Shown here piece after piece: positions 24,580 through 34,613 of a DNA stretch of 64,000 bases (the first letter of the stretch is position 1; each line of letters opens with the position of its first letter). The position numbers and the translations under genes are program-made. The stretch covers positions 2,007,501 to 2,071,500 of the forward strand of contig NZ_CP106753.1 in NCBI RefSeq assembly GCF_025642115.1, read 5' to 3'. The notes under the pieces are model-generated. The model did not search any database and had not been told where the DNA came from. It saw only the letters and a list, made by a program, of their open reading frames with translations. This DNA is from Chitiniphilus purpureus (GTDB lineage: Bacteria; Pseudomonadota; Gammaproteobacteria; Burkholderiales; Chitinibacteraceae).

Positions 24580-25275
24580 ATGCGGATACTGATCATCGAA
24601 GACGACAGCGAGATTGCCGCCAACCTCTACGACTATCTGAGTGAACGCGGGCACCAGGTCGACGCGGCGCCCAACGGGCTGGTCGGATTGCACCTGGCAA
24701 CCGCTCAGCCCTTTGATGCGTTGGTGCTGGATATCGGCCTGCCTGGTCTGGATGGGCTGGGCCTGGCGCAGCGCCTGCGGCGCGATGCACAGCTGTCGCT
24801 GCCGATCCTGATGCTGACCGCCCGCGACACCCTGGCGGACAAGGAGGCCGGCTTCGCTGCCGGGGCAGACGATTATCTCGTCAAGCCGTTTGCGTTGAAG
24901 GAGGTCGAGCTGCGACTCCTGGCGCTGGTCAAACGTGCCCAGGGGCGGGTCGTGCCGCAGCGCCTGCGTGTCGGCCGGCTGGAGCACGATCCGGTGAGCG
25001 GGGAGACGCATTGGCAGGGCGTGCGCCTGTCGTTGCCACCCAAGGGCATCCGGTTGTTGACGGTGCTGATGGCCCAACCGGGGCGGTTGTTTTCCCGCGC
25101 CGAGCTCGAAAACGCGGTCTGGGGTGAAACCCAGCCGAGCAGCGATGCGCTGCGTACCCAGATCGCGCAGGTACGTCGCGCGCTGGCCGCTGCGGATGGC
25201 AGCAGCCCATTGGTCACGGTGCACGGCCGCGGTTACAAGCTGGTGGGCGGACCCCACGCGCCGGAGACACCATGA
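24580..25275 (+). CDS. OmpR-family response regulator, PmrA/QseB-like
   Basis: 231 residues. Receiver domain 1-115: acidic pocket D8-D9, phosphoacceptor D51 ('LVLDIGLPGLDG') and conserved Lys in 'DDYLVKPFAL'. The C-terminal winged helix runs from about 130 to 222 ('TVHGRGYKLVGGP'). AGGAGG at 24569 marks the ATG at 24580. Its stop overlaps the kinase start by 4 bp. The kinase is followed by eptA and a PAP2 phosphatase, so this pair most likely controls lipid A modification, as PmrAB/BasRS do elsewhere. The trigger is not visible. Confidence 0.93.
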   Translation: MRILIIEDDSEIAANLYDYLSERGHQVDAAPNGLVGLHLATAQPFDALVLDIGLPGLDGLGLAQRLRRDAQLSLPILMLTARDTLADKEAGFAAGADDYLVKPFALKEVELRLLALVKRAQGRVVPQRLRVGRLEHDPVSGETHWQGVRLSLPPKGIRLLTVLMAQPGRLFSRAELENAVWGETQPSSDALRTQIAQVRRALAAADGSSPLVTVHGRGYKLVGGPHAPETP

Positions 25276-26537
25276 GCGCGCCGGCGGCACCAGCCGTTGC
25301 CCGCAACAGCCTGCGATGGCGCCTGGCCTGGACCTTCACGCTGCTGACCATCCTGGCCCTCACCGCGCAAGCCGTCGCCTTGTTCCTCAGCAGCGAGGAG
25401 CAGGAGGAAGCGCTGATCGATGAGGTGGTGAATACCGCGCTGGACGGGCTCCTCGCTCACCCGGATGGCCAGCCGGTGATGGCGCCGCACCTGTCGCTGT
25501 ACCGGACCGTCAACGGTCAGGCACCGGCGGCGTTGCCGGCAGCGCTGCGGCGCTTTCCGCCGGGCAATCACGAATGGTTCGTCGAGGAGCTGGAGTATCA
25601 CGTCGGGGTGCGCGATTTTGCGGGTGAGCGCTACTACCTGCTGTACGACACCCGTGAACACGAGCGACGCCTGGCCCACCTGCTGGTTGCGTTGGTGATG
25701 GGTGTGCTGCTGCTCTCATTGATGGCGTTGTGGCTCGGGCAATGGCTGGCCAATGCGCAGTTGCGGCAGTTGAAGCGGCTGGCCGAGCGCGTCCGCACCG
25801 ACGATCCGACCCCCTTCCTCGATGCCGCGCAGGACCAGGAGATCGCGCAACTGGCGGCGGCGCTGGATGACTATCGCAATCACAATACGCAGCTGATCGA
25901 GCGGGAGCGTGAATTCACCGCCAACGTGAGCCACGAGCTGCGCACGCCGCTCACCCGGATCCGTACCAGCGCAGAGCTGCTGCTGGGCGATGACAAGGCC
26001 GGCCCTCGCGCTGCGCGCATCGTGGATGCGGTCGACGAGCTGGAACGCACGCTGCGCGCCTTGCTGATGCTGGCCCGCGAAAATGCGCAGCTGCAGTGGG
26101 AAGACGTGCCGCTCCAGCCGTTGGTCGCGGCCCTCATCGAGTCGCACCGTGAAGCAAACGGACGTCCGGCGCTGCCATTGCACAACCAGGTGCCGGTCGG
26201 GCTCACGGTACGCGCAGATGCCGCGGTCCTGACGTTGATCCTCGAAAACCTGCTGAGCAACGCCTTGCGACACGCGTGCAGCGGCTGGATCAGCGTCGGT
26301 GCGGGGCCCGGGTGGTTGTCGGTCTGCGATACCGGGATTGGCATTCCGGCGCCGCAATTGAGCCAGGTATTCGAGCGGCACTATCGTCTCAGCGATCTGC
26401 CCGATGGCATGGGATTGGGGCTTGCCATCGTCCAGCAGCTTGTCGCACGCTGCGGATGGCGATGTGAACTGCGCAGCGAACCGGGCCAAGGCAGCGAATT
26501 TCGCATCGTGTTCGCCCACGCCGGGCCGGCACACTGA
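25272..26537 (+). CDS. Sensor histidine kinase, PmrB-like
   Basis: 421 residues. TM1 at about 17-40, a periplasmic sensor of about 95 residues, TM2 at about 136-160, then a HAMP-like linker. The dimerisation/phosphoacceptor helix contains H221 in 'ANVSHELRTPLTRI'. The ATPase domain has N-box 'LENLLSNALRHA', 'CDTGIGIP' and 'GMGLGLAIV'. It starts by ATGA overlap with the response regulator. The periplasmic segment is acidic in places ('EEQEEALIDE'), compatible with cation or peptide sensing, but this is inference. Partner genes downstream modify lipid A. Confidence 0.93.
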   Translation: MSAPAAPAVARNSLRWRLAWTFTLLTILALTAQAVALFLSSEEQEEALIDEVVNTALDGLLAHPDGQPVMAPHLSLYRTVNGQAPAALPAALRRFPPGNHEWFVEELEYHVGVRDFAGERYYLLYDTREHERRLAHLLVALVMGVLLLSLMALWLGQWLANAQLRQLKRLAERVRTDDPTPFLDAAQDQEIAQLAAALDDYRNHNTQLIEREREFTANVSHELRTPLTRIRTSAELLLGDDKAGPRAARIVDAVDELERTLRALLMLARENAQLQWEDVPLQPLVAALIESHREANGRPALPLHNQVPVGLTVRADAAVLTLILENLLSNALRHACSGWISVGAGPGWLSVCDTGIGIPAPQLSQVFERHYRLSDLPDGMGLGLAIVQQLVARCGWRCELRSEPGQGSEFRIVFAHAGPAH

Positions 26538-26671
26538 CCGGCCTGCGCGGCCCGCATCGAAGCGTGCGGCCCGACGGGCCGGACTCACACTTCCCTCACA
26601 AATCCATCCGGCAATCCTCACAGCCGCCTTGTTAGCGTGGCCGCCCGATCGTTCATCCGTGTTGGCGGCTC

Positions 26672-28318
26672 ATGCGCAACAACCTGCTTCGCCGGTCTTC
26701 GTCGCCGGCGCTGCGTGCCGAATGGATCACCTTGGCCGTGGCCGGCTTCCTGCTCGTCTGCTGCAATGTGCCGTTCTGGTCGCGCCTGGTCGCGGTCCGG
26801 CCCCTCACGGCGGCGACGTGGCCGGGCTTCGTCGCCGGCTTTGCCATGCTCCTGGCCGGATTCAACCTGCTGCTGACGCTGCTGGCGTGGCCCTACGTGC
26901 TGCGCCCGATCCTGAGCCTGCTGCTGCTGGCAACGTCGCTCATTGCCTATTTCATGAACCAATATGGCGTGATGATCGACGTGGACATGGTGCGCAATGC
27001 CGTGGAAACCGACCGCGGCGAACTGCGTGACCTGCTCACCTTCAAGATGCTGCTCTACGTGGCAGGGCTTGGCGTGCTGCCCATCTGGCTGCTGTGGCGC
27101 ATGCCGATTCAATGGCGTCCCCTGGCGCGTGAGCTGCTCGCCAAGCTGCTCATCATCGCAGGCTGCGTGGCTGTGGTGCTGACCCTTGCCCTGGGCAGCT
27201 ACCAGACCTTTGCCTCGGTCGCGCGCAATCACCGTGACCTGCGTCTGCTGCTTACGCCGACCAACTACCTCCAGGCCGTCTCGCGCTATCTGAAACGCCG
27301 CAGCCAGACCCCGGCGACGTTCATGCCCATCGGCATCGATGCCCGGTTGGCGCCGGCGTGGTCCCAGCGCAGGCGCAAGGCGGTCACGGTGATCGTGATT
27401 GGCGAGACGGCGCGGGCGGACCATTTCGGCCTGAACGGCTATGCACGGGATACGACGCCGCGCCTCGCCCGGCAGGCCGGTTTGATCAACTTCACCAACA
27501 TGTGGTCCTGCGGCACCGAGACCGCCGTATCGCTTCCCTGCATGTTCTCCAACCTGGGGCGCGATGGCTTTTCGCAGGAACAGGCGCAGGCCCAGGGCAA
27601 TCTGCTCGATGTACTGAGGCAGGCGGGGCTCGCTGTGCGCTGGCGGGACAATCAATCAGGCTGCAAGGGGGTCTGCGCGCGCGTACCGAGCGAGGAGGTG
27701 CGTGACAGCAGGATCGCAGGCGTCTGCCCCCAGTCGGGCGACTGTTTTGACGCGGTGCTGCTTGCCGGCCTGGACCAGCGTATCGATACGCTCGATCGCA
27801 GTACCGTCATCGTGCTGCACATGATGGGCAGCCACGGCCCTGCGTATTTCAGCCGCGCACCGCAGGCGTTCAAGCTGTTCCAGCCGGAATGCCGGTCCGT
27901 CCAGCTCGATCGGTGCTCGCGGCAGCAGATCGTCAACGGCTACGACAATTCGTTGCGCTACACCGACCATGTGCTGTCCAGCCTGATCGATCTGCTGCGC
28001 AGCAAGGCCGGCCAGGTGGACACCGCGATGATCTACCTGTCGGACCATGGCGAGTCGCTGGGTGAGGGCAACCTCTACCTGCACGGTACCCCCTATGTGT
28101 TTGCCCCCGACGCCCAGAAGCACGTTCCCGCGCTGATGTGGTTCTCCGATGGCTTCGAACGCAGCTTCGGGATCGATCATGCCTGCCTGGTGGCGCGCCG
28201 GCACGCTGCCTATTCCCAGGACAACCTCTTCCACTCGGTACTCGGGTTGCTGCAGGTGCAGGTCAAGGAATACCGGTCCGCGCTCGATGTTTTCGCGCCC
28301 TGCAGGCGTGTAGCGTGA
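26672..28318 (+). CDS. eptA: Lipid A phosphoethanolamine transferase
   Basis: 548 residues. Five N-terminal membrane helices (about 18-180) precede a periplasmic sulfatase-fold domain. Metal ligand E245 in 'VIGETARADH', nucleophile T284 in 'CGTETAVSLPC' (flanked by C280 and C290, which form the family disulfide) and 'LSDHGESLGE' are all in place. It moves phosphoethanolamine from phosphatidylethanolamine to lipid A, lowering negative charge and polymyxin sensitivity. It lies 134 bp after the two-component pair and overlaps the PAP2 gene by 4 bp, so one regulated unit is likely. Confidence 0.93.
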   Translation: MRNNLLRRSSSPALRAEWITLAVAGFLLVCCNVPFWSRLVAVRPLTAATWPGFVAGFAMLLAGFNLLLTLLAWPYVLRPILSLLLLATSLIAYFMNQYGVMIDVDMVRNAVETDRGELRDLLTFKMLLYVAGLGVLPIWLLWRMPIQWRPLARELLAKLLIIAGCVAVVLTLALGSYQTFASVARNHRDLRLLLTPTNYLQAVSRYLKRRSQTPATFMPIGIDARLAPAWSQRRRKAVTVIVIGETARADHFGLNGYARDTTPRLARQAGLINFTNMWSCGTETAVSLPCMFSNLGRDGFSQEQAQAQGNLLDVLRQAGLAVRWRDNQSGCKGVCARVPSEEVRDSRIAGVCPQSGDCFDAVLLAGLDQRIDTLDRSTVIVLHMMGSHGPAYFSRAPQAFKLFQPECRSVQLDRCSRQQIVNGYDNSLRYTDHVLSSLIDLLRSKAGQVDTAMIYLSDHGESLGEGNLYLHGTPYVFAPDAQKHVPALMWFSDGFERSFGIDHACLVARRHAAYSQDNLFHSVLGLLQVQVKEYRSALDVFAPCRRVA

Positions 28319-29058
28319 GGCGGGCGACCCGCTTGGCACGCCACCGGCCGGCGCGCTTTCCACAAGGGTTGGCCTTCTGGCTGTGGCATCTCGCACTGCC
28401 CCTGGCCCTGGGTGCACTGCTGTGGTTGGTCTACCCGCAGACCGGCCTGGATGACTGGGTTGTCAGGCGCTACTTCGACCCGTCGACCAGGAGTTTTCCG
28501 CTGCAGCACAGCCTGCTGTTCGGCGAGGTCCTTCATACCGCCGCCAGATTGCTTGTCGTTGCGGTCGGCCTGGGCGCCTTGGGCCTGTGGTTCTGGTCAT
28601 TCCTGCACACCGGGTGGCGCGCGCAGCGGCGTCGTTCGTTCTGGATCTTTCTTGCGATGCTGTTGGCGAGCGGCACGGTGAGTATGCTGAAGGCGCGCAG
28701 CATCCATCATTGCCCGTGGGATCTGGCGGAGTACGGGGGCTATGCGCCTCACCTTGCACTGTTTGCCGATGTCCCCGCGCGTTTCGCCGCGGGGCATTGC
28801 TTTCCGGCAGGCCATGCCTCTGGCGGCTTTGCAATGATGGCGTTCTACTTCGGTCTGCGGGACCTGGATCGGCGCAAGGCGGCATGGGCACTGGCGCTGG
28901 GCCTGAGCGGCGGGTGGGCCATGGGATGGACGCAGACCATGCGAGGGGCGCACTTCCCTTCGCACACGCTGTGGTCTGCCTGGGTGGTCTGGATGGTCCT
29001 GCTGGCGCTGTACGTGCTCTTTCCACCCGCGAAGACGCCGCCGGCGGATGAGCGATAG
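28315..29058 (+). CDS. PAP2-superfamily membrane phosphatase
   Basis: 247 residues from a GTG at 28315, giving a GTGA overlap with the eptA stop. About six membrane helices. The three phosphatase motifs are visible as 'KARSIHHCPWDL', 'FPAGHASGG' and 'RGAHFPSHTLWSA'. PAP2 enzymes next to eptA usually remove a lipid A phosphate or recycle lipid carriers (LpxE/LpxF/LpxT-like); which one applies cannot be told from the sequence. It closes the regulator-kinase-transferase-phosphatase run. Confidence 0.88.
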   Translation: MRRATRLARHRPARFPQGLAFWLWHLALPLALGALLWLVYPQTGLDDWVVRRYFDPSTRSFPLQHSLLFGEVLHTAARLLVVAVGLGALGLWFWSFLHTGWRAQRRRSFWIFLAMLLASGTVSMLKARSIHHCPWDLAEYGGYAPHLALFADVPARFAAGHCFPAGHASGGFAMMAFYFGLRDLDRRKAAWALALGLSGGWAMGWTQTMRGAHFPSHTLWSAWVVWMVLLALYVLFPPAKTPPADER

Positions 29059-29535
29059 CCCGGGGTGCCCACTGGTCTTGCCCATGGGGTGCGATGCCCC
29101 GGCCGTGCCGCCCTGACCGGGGCAGGACCGCGGGGGTGCTGCCTGCCGCCACCCCAATGCCGCATGGCGGCAGCACGCCGTTCCCGGCTCCGTGCCCGAT
29201 CCTGCCATCGAGCAGGCATGCCTCGACCTTGTCGCCGCGGGGCCGGCGGATATCACCTTGGGCACCCTGGGCATCCCGCTCCGCACCCGCGGCCCGGTCT
29301 GCGCGGGGATCACGACGTGCCAGGAACAGCCTGCGCGAGGTCGCTGGGGCGGTCATGCGCCGTGGACCACGATGGCATCCGGTTTTCCGGCACGTGTCGC
29401 GGCCAACACCATGGCAGGGCATCCGACAGGCCGGGAGCGGGAGGGCAACGGTCTGCCGGCATGACCGCGCGAGCGGTGCGACAGGGAACGCACCTTCGCG
29501 TCGCGTGCACACCACGGTTGGCGAGGCGGATGCCG
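29059..29535. other. Gene-free stretch
   Basis: About 480 bp between the convergent PAP2 and hydrolase genes. Open frames exist on both strands owing to high GC, but none has a ribosome site plus a recognisable domain. No clear terminator. Confidence 0.45.
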
Positions 29536-30501
29536 CTACGGGGCGGTGCCCGGCTGCGCCACCCAGGTCTGCGGTGGCTGCCGATCGTCCAGGAAGGACA
29601 GTGCGGTGCTGGCCAGGGCCGGTGACAGGAAGATGTCGTAGTGCGTCAAGCCGGGCAGGATGGCAAGGCGGTTGCGGGACATGTGTTCACGCTGCCACCC
29701 CGCGTCCCGCAGACCGCCCCCCAGCAGCTGATAGAACTTCACCATGTGTTCCGGACGAAACATGTCGCTGTCCCCATAGACCAGCATCACCGGCATGGCG
29801 AGCCGCTGCACGTCCGCCGACCAGTCATAGGGCTTGCGCATCAACGCACCCATGCGATCCAGCAGCAACGGAAAGTCCTGTGGTCGCGGGGCGATGGCCG
29901 CATACGACTGATACATCGGCGTCGGCTTCATCGCCTCGGCCATGCCCGCGCCCACCTGGGCCTGCATCTGCAGTATCTCCGGAAAGAAGCCGTCCTGCGC
30001 ATAGCCGGCGGAGACCAGTACCAGCCGGCGTACGCGCTCCGGGTGCTGTACCGCAAGGCGGAACGCGACACCGGCGCCCATCGAATAACCCATCACATCC
30101 ACCTGCTGCAGACCCAGGTGCTTGAGCAGGACAGCCAGGTCGTCGCCCATGTCCACCAGGCTGATGTCGCGCCCGCCCAGCGCGGTGCGGCCATGCCCTT
30201 GCAGGTCGACCCCGATGACCTGGCGGGTGCGGGCCAGTGCAGCGAGCACCGGGCCAAACATCCCGGTGCTGCCAAGACCGCCATGCAGCAGCAACAGCGG
30301 CGCGCCCTGGCCATGGATCTGGTAGTGGTAGTCGACCCCGTTCACCGGGACATAGCCTGACTTGGCCGGCGTGGCAACCGGGGGCGTGCTGGGCGCAGAT
30401 GCGGATGACGCACGGGCCTCCTTGGCAAGGACCAGTGGCGTGGACAGGGCGAGCAACAGGGTTGCCGACAGCAGCAGCAACGGATGGCGAAACAAGTGCA
30501 T
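29536..30501 (-). CDS. Exported alpha/beta hydrolase
   Basis: 321 residues. Signal peptide at about 1-27 ('LLLLSATLLLALSTPLVLA'), a Ser/Ala/Pro spacer to about 48, then an alpha/beta hydrolase domain. The oxyanion segment is 'LLHGGLGS'. Nucleophile S140 lies in 'MGYSMGAG', the acid in 'LVYGDSDMF' and the His in 'GLTHYDIF'. It is probably a periplasmic esterase or lactonase of unknown substrate. GGGAG precedes the start on the minus strand. No operon partner. Confidence 0.87.
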   Translation of the reverse strand: MHLFRHPLLLLSATLLLALSTPLVLAKEARASSASAPSTPPVATPAKSGYVPVNGVDYHYQIHGQGAPLLLLHGGLGSTGMFGPVLAALARTRQVIGVDLQGHGRTALGGRDISLVDMGDDLAVLLKHLGLQQVDVMGYSMGAGVAFRLAVQHPERVRRLVLVSAGYAQDGFFPEILQMQAQVGAGMAEAMKPTPMYQSYAAIAPRPQDFPLLLDRMGALMRKPYDWSADVQRLAMPVMLVYGDSDMFRPEHMVKFYQLLGGGLRDAGWQREHMSRNRLAILPGLTHYDIFLSPALASTALSFLDDRQPPQTWVAQPGTAP

Positions 30502-31168
30502 GGGAAACTCCCGAAGTGATGATCGAGGTGGAGGCCATCAGCAGGGGCCTGTACCTGCACGACGAACGAGCCTGCCGGATTTCGACCTGCGCCGGATGAG
30601 CGGCATCGTTGGCGGCCAATGGGCAGCCCAGAGCGCCGCAGGTGTATCGGCCCGTTGCGCTGTCGCCATCGTTGAAGAGCCCGATGAATGTCGCGGGTGC
30701 CGCCACCACACGCCGACGGGGCCTCGCGCAACTGCCCGTGGCCAACGCTGCGCCGAGCATGCGTCTGCCGCGTGAGCCGGGCCGCAGGTCGACGTGATCG
30801 GCGATGCTCACCTGGACCGGTGTCGTGCCGATGGATAGGGCTGTCGTGGCCTTGGCATTGCAAAAGACTGGGAATCGCGACGGCGCCATGCAGTGGGCAC
30901 CGAGCCATACCAGGATCTTCCCGGCCTGCCCGTTGCCGATCGAGAACTGCGCAAGGTTCAGGACGCGATGAAGCACAATGCGGTGCTGGATGCGCTACGC
31001 AGCCAATCGTTGCCGCTGCACCCCGATGGCGGGGCAGCGCCCGCCGTTCTGTGCCGGCGGGTCTTGCTCCGCATGGACGCTTCGCTGAAGCAGGACCTGT
31101 GCGCATGGCATGACCGCGACCGGACGATCCGGCGCGCCGCAGGCAGATGCACAACACCGTGAACGGCA
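30502..31168. other. Stretch without a supportable gene
   Basis: About 670 bp. Several overlapping open frames (for example plus 30893-31162 and minus frames ending near 30976) lack domains, signal sequences and good ribosome sites. They could be gene debris. A hairpin at 31169 ends the stretch. Confidence 0.4.
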
Positions 31169-31192
31169 ACGCCCCGGGCAATGCCGGGGCGT
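31169..31192 (+). terminator. GC-rich hairpin
   Basis: ACGCCCCGG (31169-31177) pairs perfectly with CCGGGGCGT (31184-31192). There is no T-run, and no gene that it obviously ends. Confidence 0.4.
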
Positions 31193-31398
31193 CGGGGTCT
31201 GCATGGTCCTGTGCGGCTTCGCACCCCGCGCCCGACCGGGCAGCACCGGGGTGCCGGCAAGACCGTGCACACGCGCTTACGTTTTGAAACCGTTGCCGTC
31301 GCACCGCCTGTTCCAGCCCGCGGCGCCTGGTTGGAACTTGGCATGCCAAGGCGGAACCAGGGGCCTTGCCACCGCCCGGGCCGCCGACGGCGGAAATG

Positions 31399-31426
31399 AA
31401 AAAAGCCCTGACGAGTCAGGGCTTTA
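31399..31426 (-). terminator. Rho-independent terminator of tRNA-Ser
   Basis: On the minus strand an 11-bp stem AAAGCCCTGAC/GTCAGGGCTTT is followed by a T6 run, starting 7 nt after the tRNA 3' end. Confidence 0.9.
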
Positions 31427-31432
31427 TACAAC

Positions 31433-31522
31433 TGGCGGAAAGGGTGGGATTCGAACCCACGTTAGACCGGAGCCTAAACCAGATTTCGAGTCTGGCGCAT
31501 TCGACCACTCTGCCACCTTTCC
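31433..31522 (-). tRNA. tRNA-Ser (anticodon CGA)
   Basis: 90 nt including an encoded 3' CCA. The acceptor stem GGAAAGG/CCTTTCC is perfect. The anticodon loop CTCGAAA gives anticodon CGA (plus-strand positions 31486-31488), reading UCG. The long variable arm is typical of class II serine tRNAs, and the T-arm contains GGTTCGAATCC. Promoter and terminator are both visible. Confidence 0.97.
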
Positions 31523-31535
31523 TGAAGAAGCGCGG

Positions 31536-31564
31536 ATTCTAACGAGGTTTGGACTTCAATGCAA
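31536..31564 (-). promoter_or_regulatory. Promoter of tRNA-Ser
   Basis: On the minus strand TTGCAT (31564-31559) and TAGAAT (31541-31536) are separated by exactly 17 bp, about 14 bp before the tRNA 5' end. Confidence 0.75.
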
Positions 31565-31675
31565 AGTCTTTACGTTTGTGGATTGCCTAAAAGATTGGCA
31601 GAATGCCGCCGTCTTAACCCGGGGGCCCCGCTTCGCGCAGTCAGGCAAGCGCGCCGCCTCCACTGACGGAGCCTC

Positions 31676-33136
31676 ATGAAACACTGGTTGATGGCCTTGT
31701 TCGCCACCGCGCTGGTCGGCTGTTCTGATATGCCGAACCAGCAAGTCAATCGCGTTCTGCCTTGGAGCGAATCCAAGGAACTGGTGGTCCTGGTGCAAAA
31801 CGGGCCGACCACCTTGTATGTGGACGCGGAAGGCAAATACTCGGGGCTGGAATACGATCTGGTGACCCGGTTTGCCGAGGCGCACGGACTCAAGGTGCGT
31901 TTCGTGGTCGAGCGCGACTATCACCGGCTGCTCGATCGACTGGCGCGCCGCGAGGCGCATCTGGCGGTCGGGGTGTACCGCGACGATGACCGGCCGGAGC
32001 TTGCGTTCGGTCCGGCCTATCAGCAGATCGAGCCGGTGCTGGTCTATCGGGCGGCCGTGCCGGCGCGACGCGCGCTGGCGGCGCTGCATGACGGTGTGGC
32101 CATGGTCAAGACCCTGCCGCAGTATCTGCAGGCGATGAACCGCTACAAGGTCGGGCAGCCGGGCTTCAAATGGCGGCTCGTCGAGGGTGACGACGCCGAA
32201 GGCCTGGTCGAAGGCGTGGCTGACGGTGAATACGACTACGTGGTGGTCGATTCGCACCTTGCCGGTGTGGCGCAGAATTATTTCCCCAGCGTGGCGATCG
32301 CGCGGCCGTTCGGGCCCGGGCAGCCGCTCGCCTGGGCGACGCCGGCGGAGGATGCACAGCTTCTTGCGCGCATCGAACGCCATTTCGGTCAGGTGGCCGA
32401 GGATGGCACGCTCAAGCGGCTGATCGACCGCTACTACGGCCATGTGGACCGCGTGGCGCCGGTGGACGCGCTGGCGTTCCTCGGCAAGCGCGAAACCGTG
32501 CTGCCGCGCTACCGCGACTGGTTTCTGGAGGCCGAGGACAAGACCGGGCTGGACTGGCGGCTGCTGGCGGCGCTGGCCTATCAGGAATCGCATTGGAATC
32601 CCGCGGCGGTGTCACCGCACGGCGTGCGTGGGCTGATGATGCTGACCACCGACACCGCCAACCGGCTCGGCGTGAACCGGCTTGATGCCTATCAGAGCAT
32701 CCAGGGCGGCGCGCGCTATATCCGGATGATGCTCGATGCCATCCCGGCCCATATCCCCGAGCCGGACCGCACCTGGCTTGCGCTGGCGGCCTACAACGTG
32801 GGGATCGGGCATCTGTCGGATGCGCGGCGCCTCGCCGGGCGGCTCAACAAGAATCCGGACAGCTGGGCCGACCTGAAGACGGTGCTGCCGCTGCTGCGCG
32901 ATCCCAAGTATTTCTCCACGCTGCGCTACGGCTATGCGCGCGGCGGCGAGCCGGTGATCTTCGTCGAGACGCTGCGCACCTACTACGACATCCTTGCCCG
33001 CTTCGAAGAGCCGCGCACGCCGGGCCTGCCGGTGCTGGCCGAGGACGTGGTGATCCACAACCCGGACAACCTGCGGCTGCAGATCAACAACCGCGTGCTG
33101 CCGGCACGGGCGCCGCTGCAGCAGGCCGCGCTGTAG
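31676..33136 (+). CDS. mltF: Membrane-bound lytic murein transglycosylase F
   Basis: 486 residues. Lipoprotein signal with lipobox LVGC (Cys16). An extracellular-solute-binding-like domain (about 35-265) is followed by a Slt-type lysozyme-like domain (about 290-430). The catalytic Glu is E304 in 'AYQESHWNP', followed by 'GLMMLTTDTANRLGV' and 'LALAAYNVGIGH'. It cleaves peptidoglycan glycan strands to 1,6-anhydro products at the outer-membrane inner face and is allosterically regulated by the first domain. The 154 bp before it contain the tRNA-Ser promoter on the other strand. Confidence 0.95.
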   Translation: MKHWLMALFATALVGCSDMPNQQVNRVLPWSESKELVVLVQNGPTTLYVDAEGKYSGLEYDLVTRFAEAHGLKVRFVVERDYHRLLDRLARREAHLAVGVYRDDDRPELAFGPAYQQIEPVLVYRAAVPARRALAALHDGVAMVKTLPQYLQAMNRYKVGQPGFKWRLVEGDDAEGLVEGVADGEYDYVVVDSHLAGVAQNYFPSVAIARPFGPGQPLAWATPAEDAQLLARIERHFGQVAEDGTLKRLIDRYYGHVDRVAPVDALAFLGKRETVLPRYRDWFLEAEDKTGLDWRLLAALAYQESHWNPAAVSPHGVRGLMMLTTDTANRLGVNRLDAYQSIQGGARYIRMMLDAIPAHIPEPDRTWLALAAYNVGIGHLSDARRLAGRLNKNPDSWADLKTVLPLLRDPKYFSTLRYGYARGGEPVIFVETLRTYYDILARFEEPRTPGLPVLAEDVVIHNPDNLRLQINNRVLPARAPLQQAAL

Positions 33137-33199
33137 CGGGGCTGCGGGGCCGGACCGGGGCCGCTACAATGGCGCCTTTGCGTTCGTCCCGGAAGCCCC

Positions 33200-34600
33200 A
33201 TGAATCAAGCCCGCCCCATCCGCACCCGCTTCGCGCCCAGCCCCACCGGCCTGCTGCATATCGGCGGCGTGCGCACCGCCCTGTTCTCATGGGCGTATGC
33301 ACGCAAGCATGGGGGGCAGTTCGTCCTCCGGATCGAGGATACCGATCTGGAGCGTTCCACACCCGAATCGGTGGCGGCCATCCTGGACGGCATGCATTGG
33401 GTCGGCCTGGACTACGACGAAGGCCCGTTCTACCAGATGCAGCGCATGGCGCGTTACAAGGAAGTGATCGGCCAGCTGCTGGCGGGCGGCCATGCCTACC
33501 ACTGCTATTGCAGCAAGGAAGAGCTGGAGGCGATGCGCGCCGAGGCCGAGGCGCGCGGCGAAAAGCCGCGGTACGACCGGCGCTGGCGCCCCGAGCCGGG
33601 CAAGGCATTGCCGCCGATGCCGGCGGATGTGTCGCCAGTGGTGCGTTTTCGTACGCCGCTGGACGGCACGGTCGCCTGGGATGACCAGGTCAAAGGGCGC
33701 ATCGAGATCGCCAACGAGGAGTTGGACGATCTGATCATCGCCCGTCCCGACGGCACCCCCACCTACAACTTCTGCGTGGTGGTCGATGACTGGGACATGA
33801 ACATCAGCCACGTGATCCGTGGTGACGACCATGTCAACAACACACCACGCCAGATCCATCTGTATCAGGCGCTGGGTGCCGAAGTGCCGCTGTTCGCGCA
33901 TCTGCCGATGATCCACAACGACCAGGGGCAGAAGCTCTCCAAGCGGCGCGATGCGGTGTCCGTGGTCGACTACGACAAGATGGGCATCCTGCCCGAGGCG
34001 TTGCTCAACTATCTGGCAAGGCTGGGATGGGGACACGGCGACGACGAGTTCTTCTCGCTGACGCAGTTCGTCGCGTGGTTCGACCTGGCCGCGGTATCGC
34101 CAAGCCCCAGCCGGTTCGACCGCGACAAGCTGCTGTGGCTGAACGCCCAGCACATCAAGGCTGCCGATCCGGCACGCCTGGCGCAACGTGTGGCGGGCTT
34201 TCTGGCCGATCGTGGCGTCGACATCGCAGTGGGGCCGGCGCTGGCGCCGGTGTGTGCGCTGCTGAAGGATCGCAGCCAGACGCTGCTGGAGATGGCCGAT
34301 CAGGCCGAGTATTTCTACCGTGCGCTGGTGCCCACCGCCGAGATCGTCGACAAGCACCTGGGCCCGGACGATGAGGCGCGGCTTGGCTTCTTCGCCGAAG
34401 GCGCGGCCCGTCTGCCGGAATGGAGCGCCGAAGCGCTGGCGGCCTACATCAAGGAGTTCGTCAAACAGCAGGGCGTGAAGATGCCGCAGGTGGGGATGCC
34501 GCTGCGCGCCAAGGTATGTGGCACCACCAGCACCCCGTCGGTGGACGCGGTGCTGGCGCTGCTCGGCCGTGAAGAGGTGTTGCGGCGGCTGGCGGCATGA
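33200..34600 (+). CDS. gltX: Glutamyl-tRNA synthetase
   Basis: 466 residues, standard class I GluRS. HIGH-type motif in '[20 protein letters not shown]' near the N-terminus and KMSKS equivalent K245-L-S-K-R249. The C-terminal anticodon-binding region includes '[17 protein letters not shown]'. Charges tRNA-Glu in the cytosol. A TACAAT -10-like hexamer lies at 33165-33170. The gene ends 13 bp from the convergent sodC stop. Confidence 0.97.
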   Translation: MNQARPIRTRFAPSPTGLLHIGGVRTALFSWAYARKHGGQFVLRIEDTDLERSTPESVAAILDGMHWVGLDYDEGPFYQMQRMARYKEVIGQLLAGGHAYHCYCSKEELEAMRAEAEARGEKPRYDRRWRPEPGKALPPMPADVSPVVRFRTPLDGTVAWDDQVKGRIEIANEELDDLIIARPDGTPTYNFCVVVDDWDMNISHVIRGDDHVNNTPRQIHLYQALGAEVPLFAHLPMIHNDQGQKLSKRRDAVSVVDYDKMGILPEALLNYLARLGWGHGDDEFFSLTQFVAWFDLAAVSPSPSRFDRDKLLWLNAQHIKAADPARLAQRVAGFLADRGVDIAVGPALAPVCALLKDRSQTLLEMADQAEYFYRALVPTAEIVDKHLGPDDEARLGFFAEGAARLPEWSAEALAAYIKEFVKQQGVKMPQVGMPLRAKVCGTTSTPSVDAVLALLGREEVLRRLAA

Positions 34601-34613
34601 CGCCGCTGCCGGA

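Noticed and set aside
30893..31162. 90-codon plus-strand frame downstream of the exported hydrolase
   Set aside because: No domain, signal sequence or ribosome site; overlapping frames on both strands are equally open.
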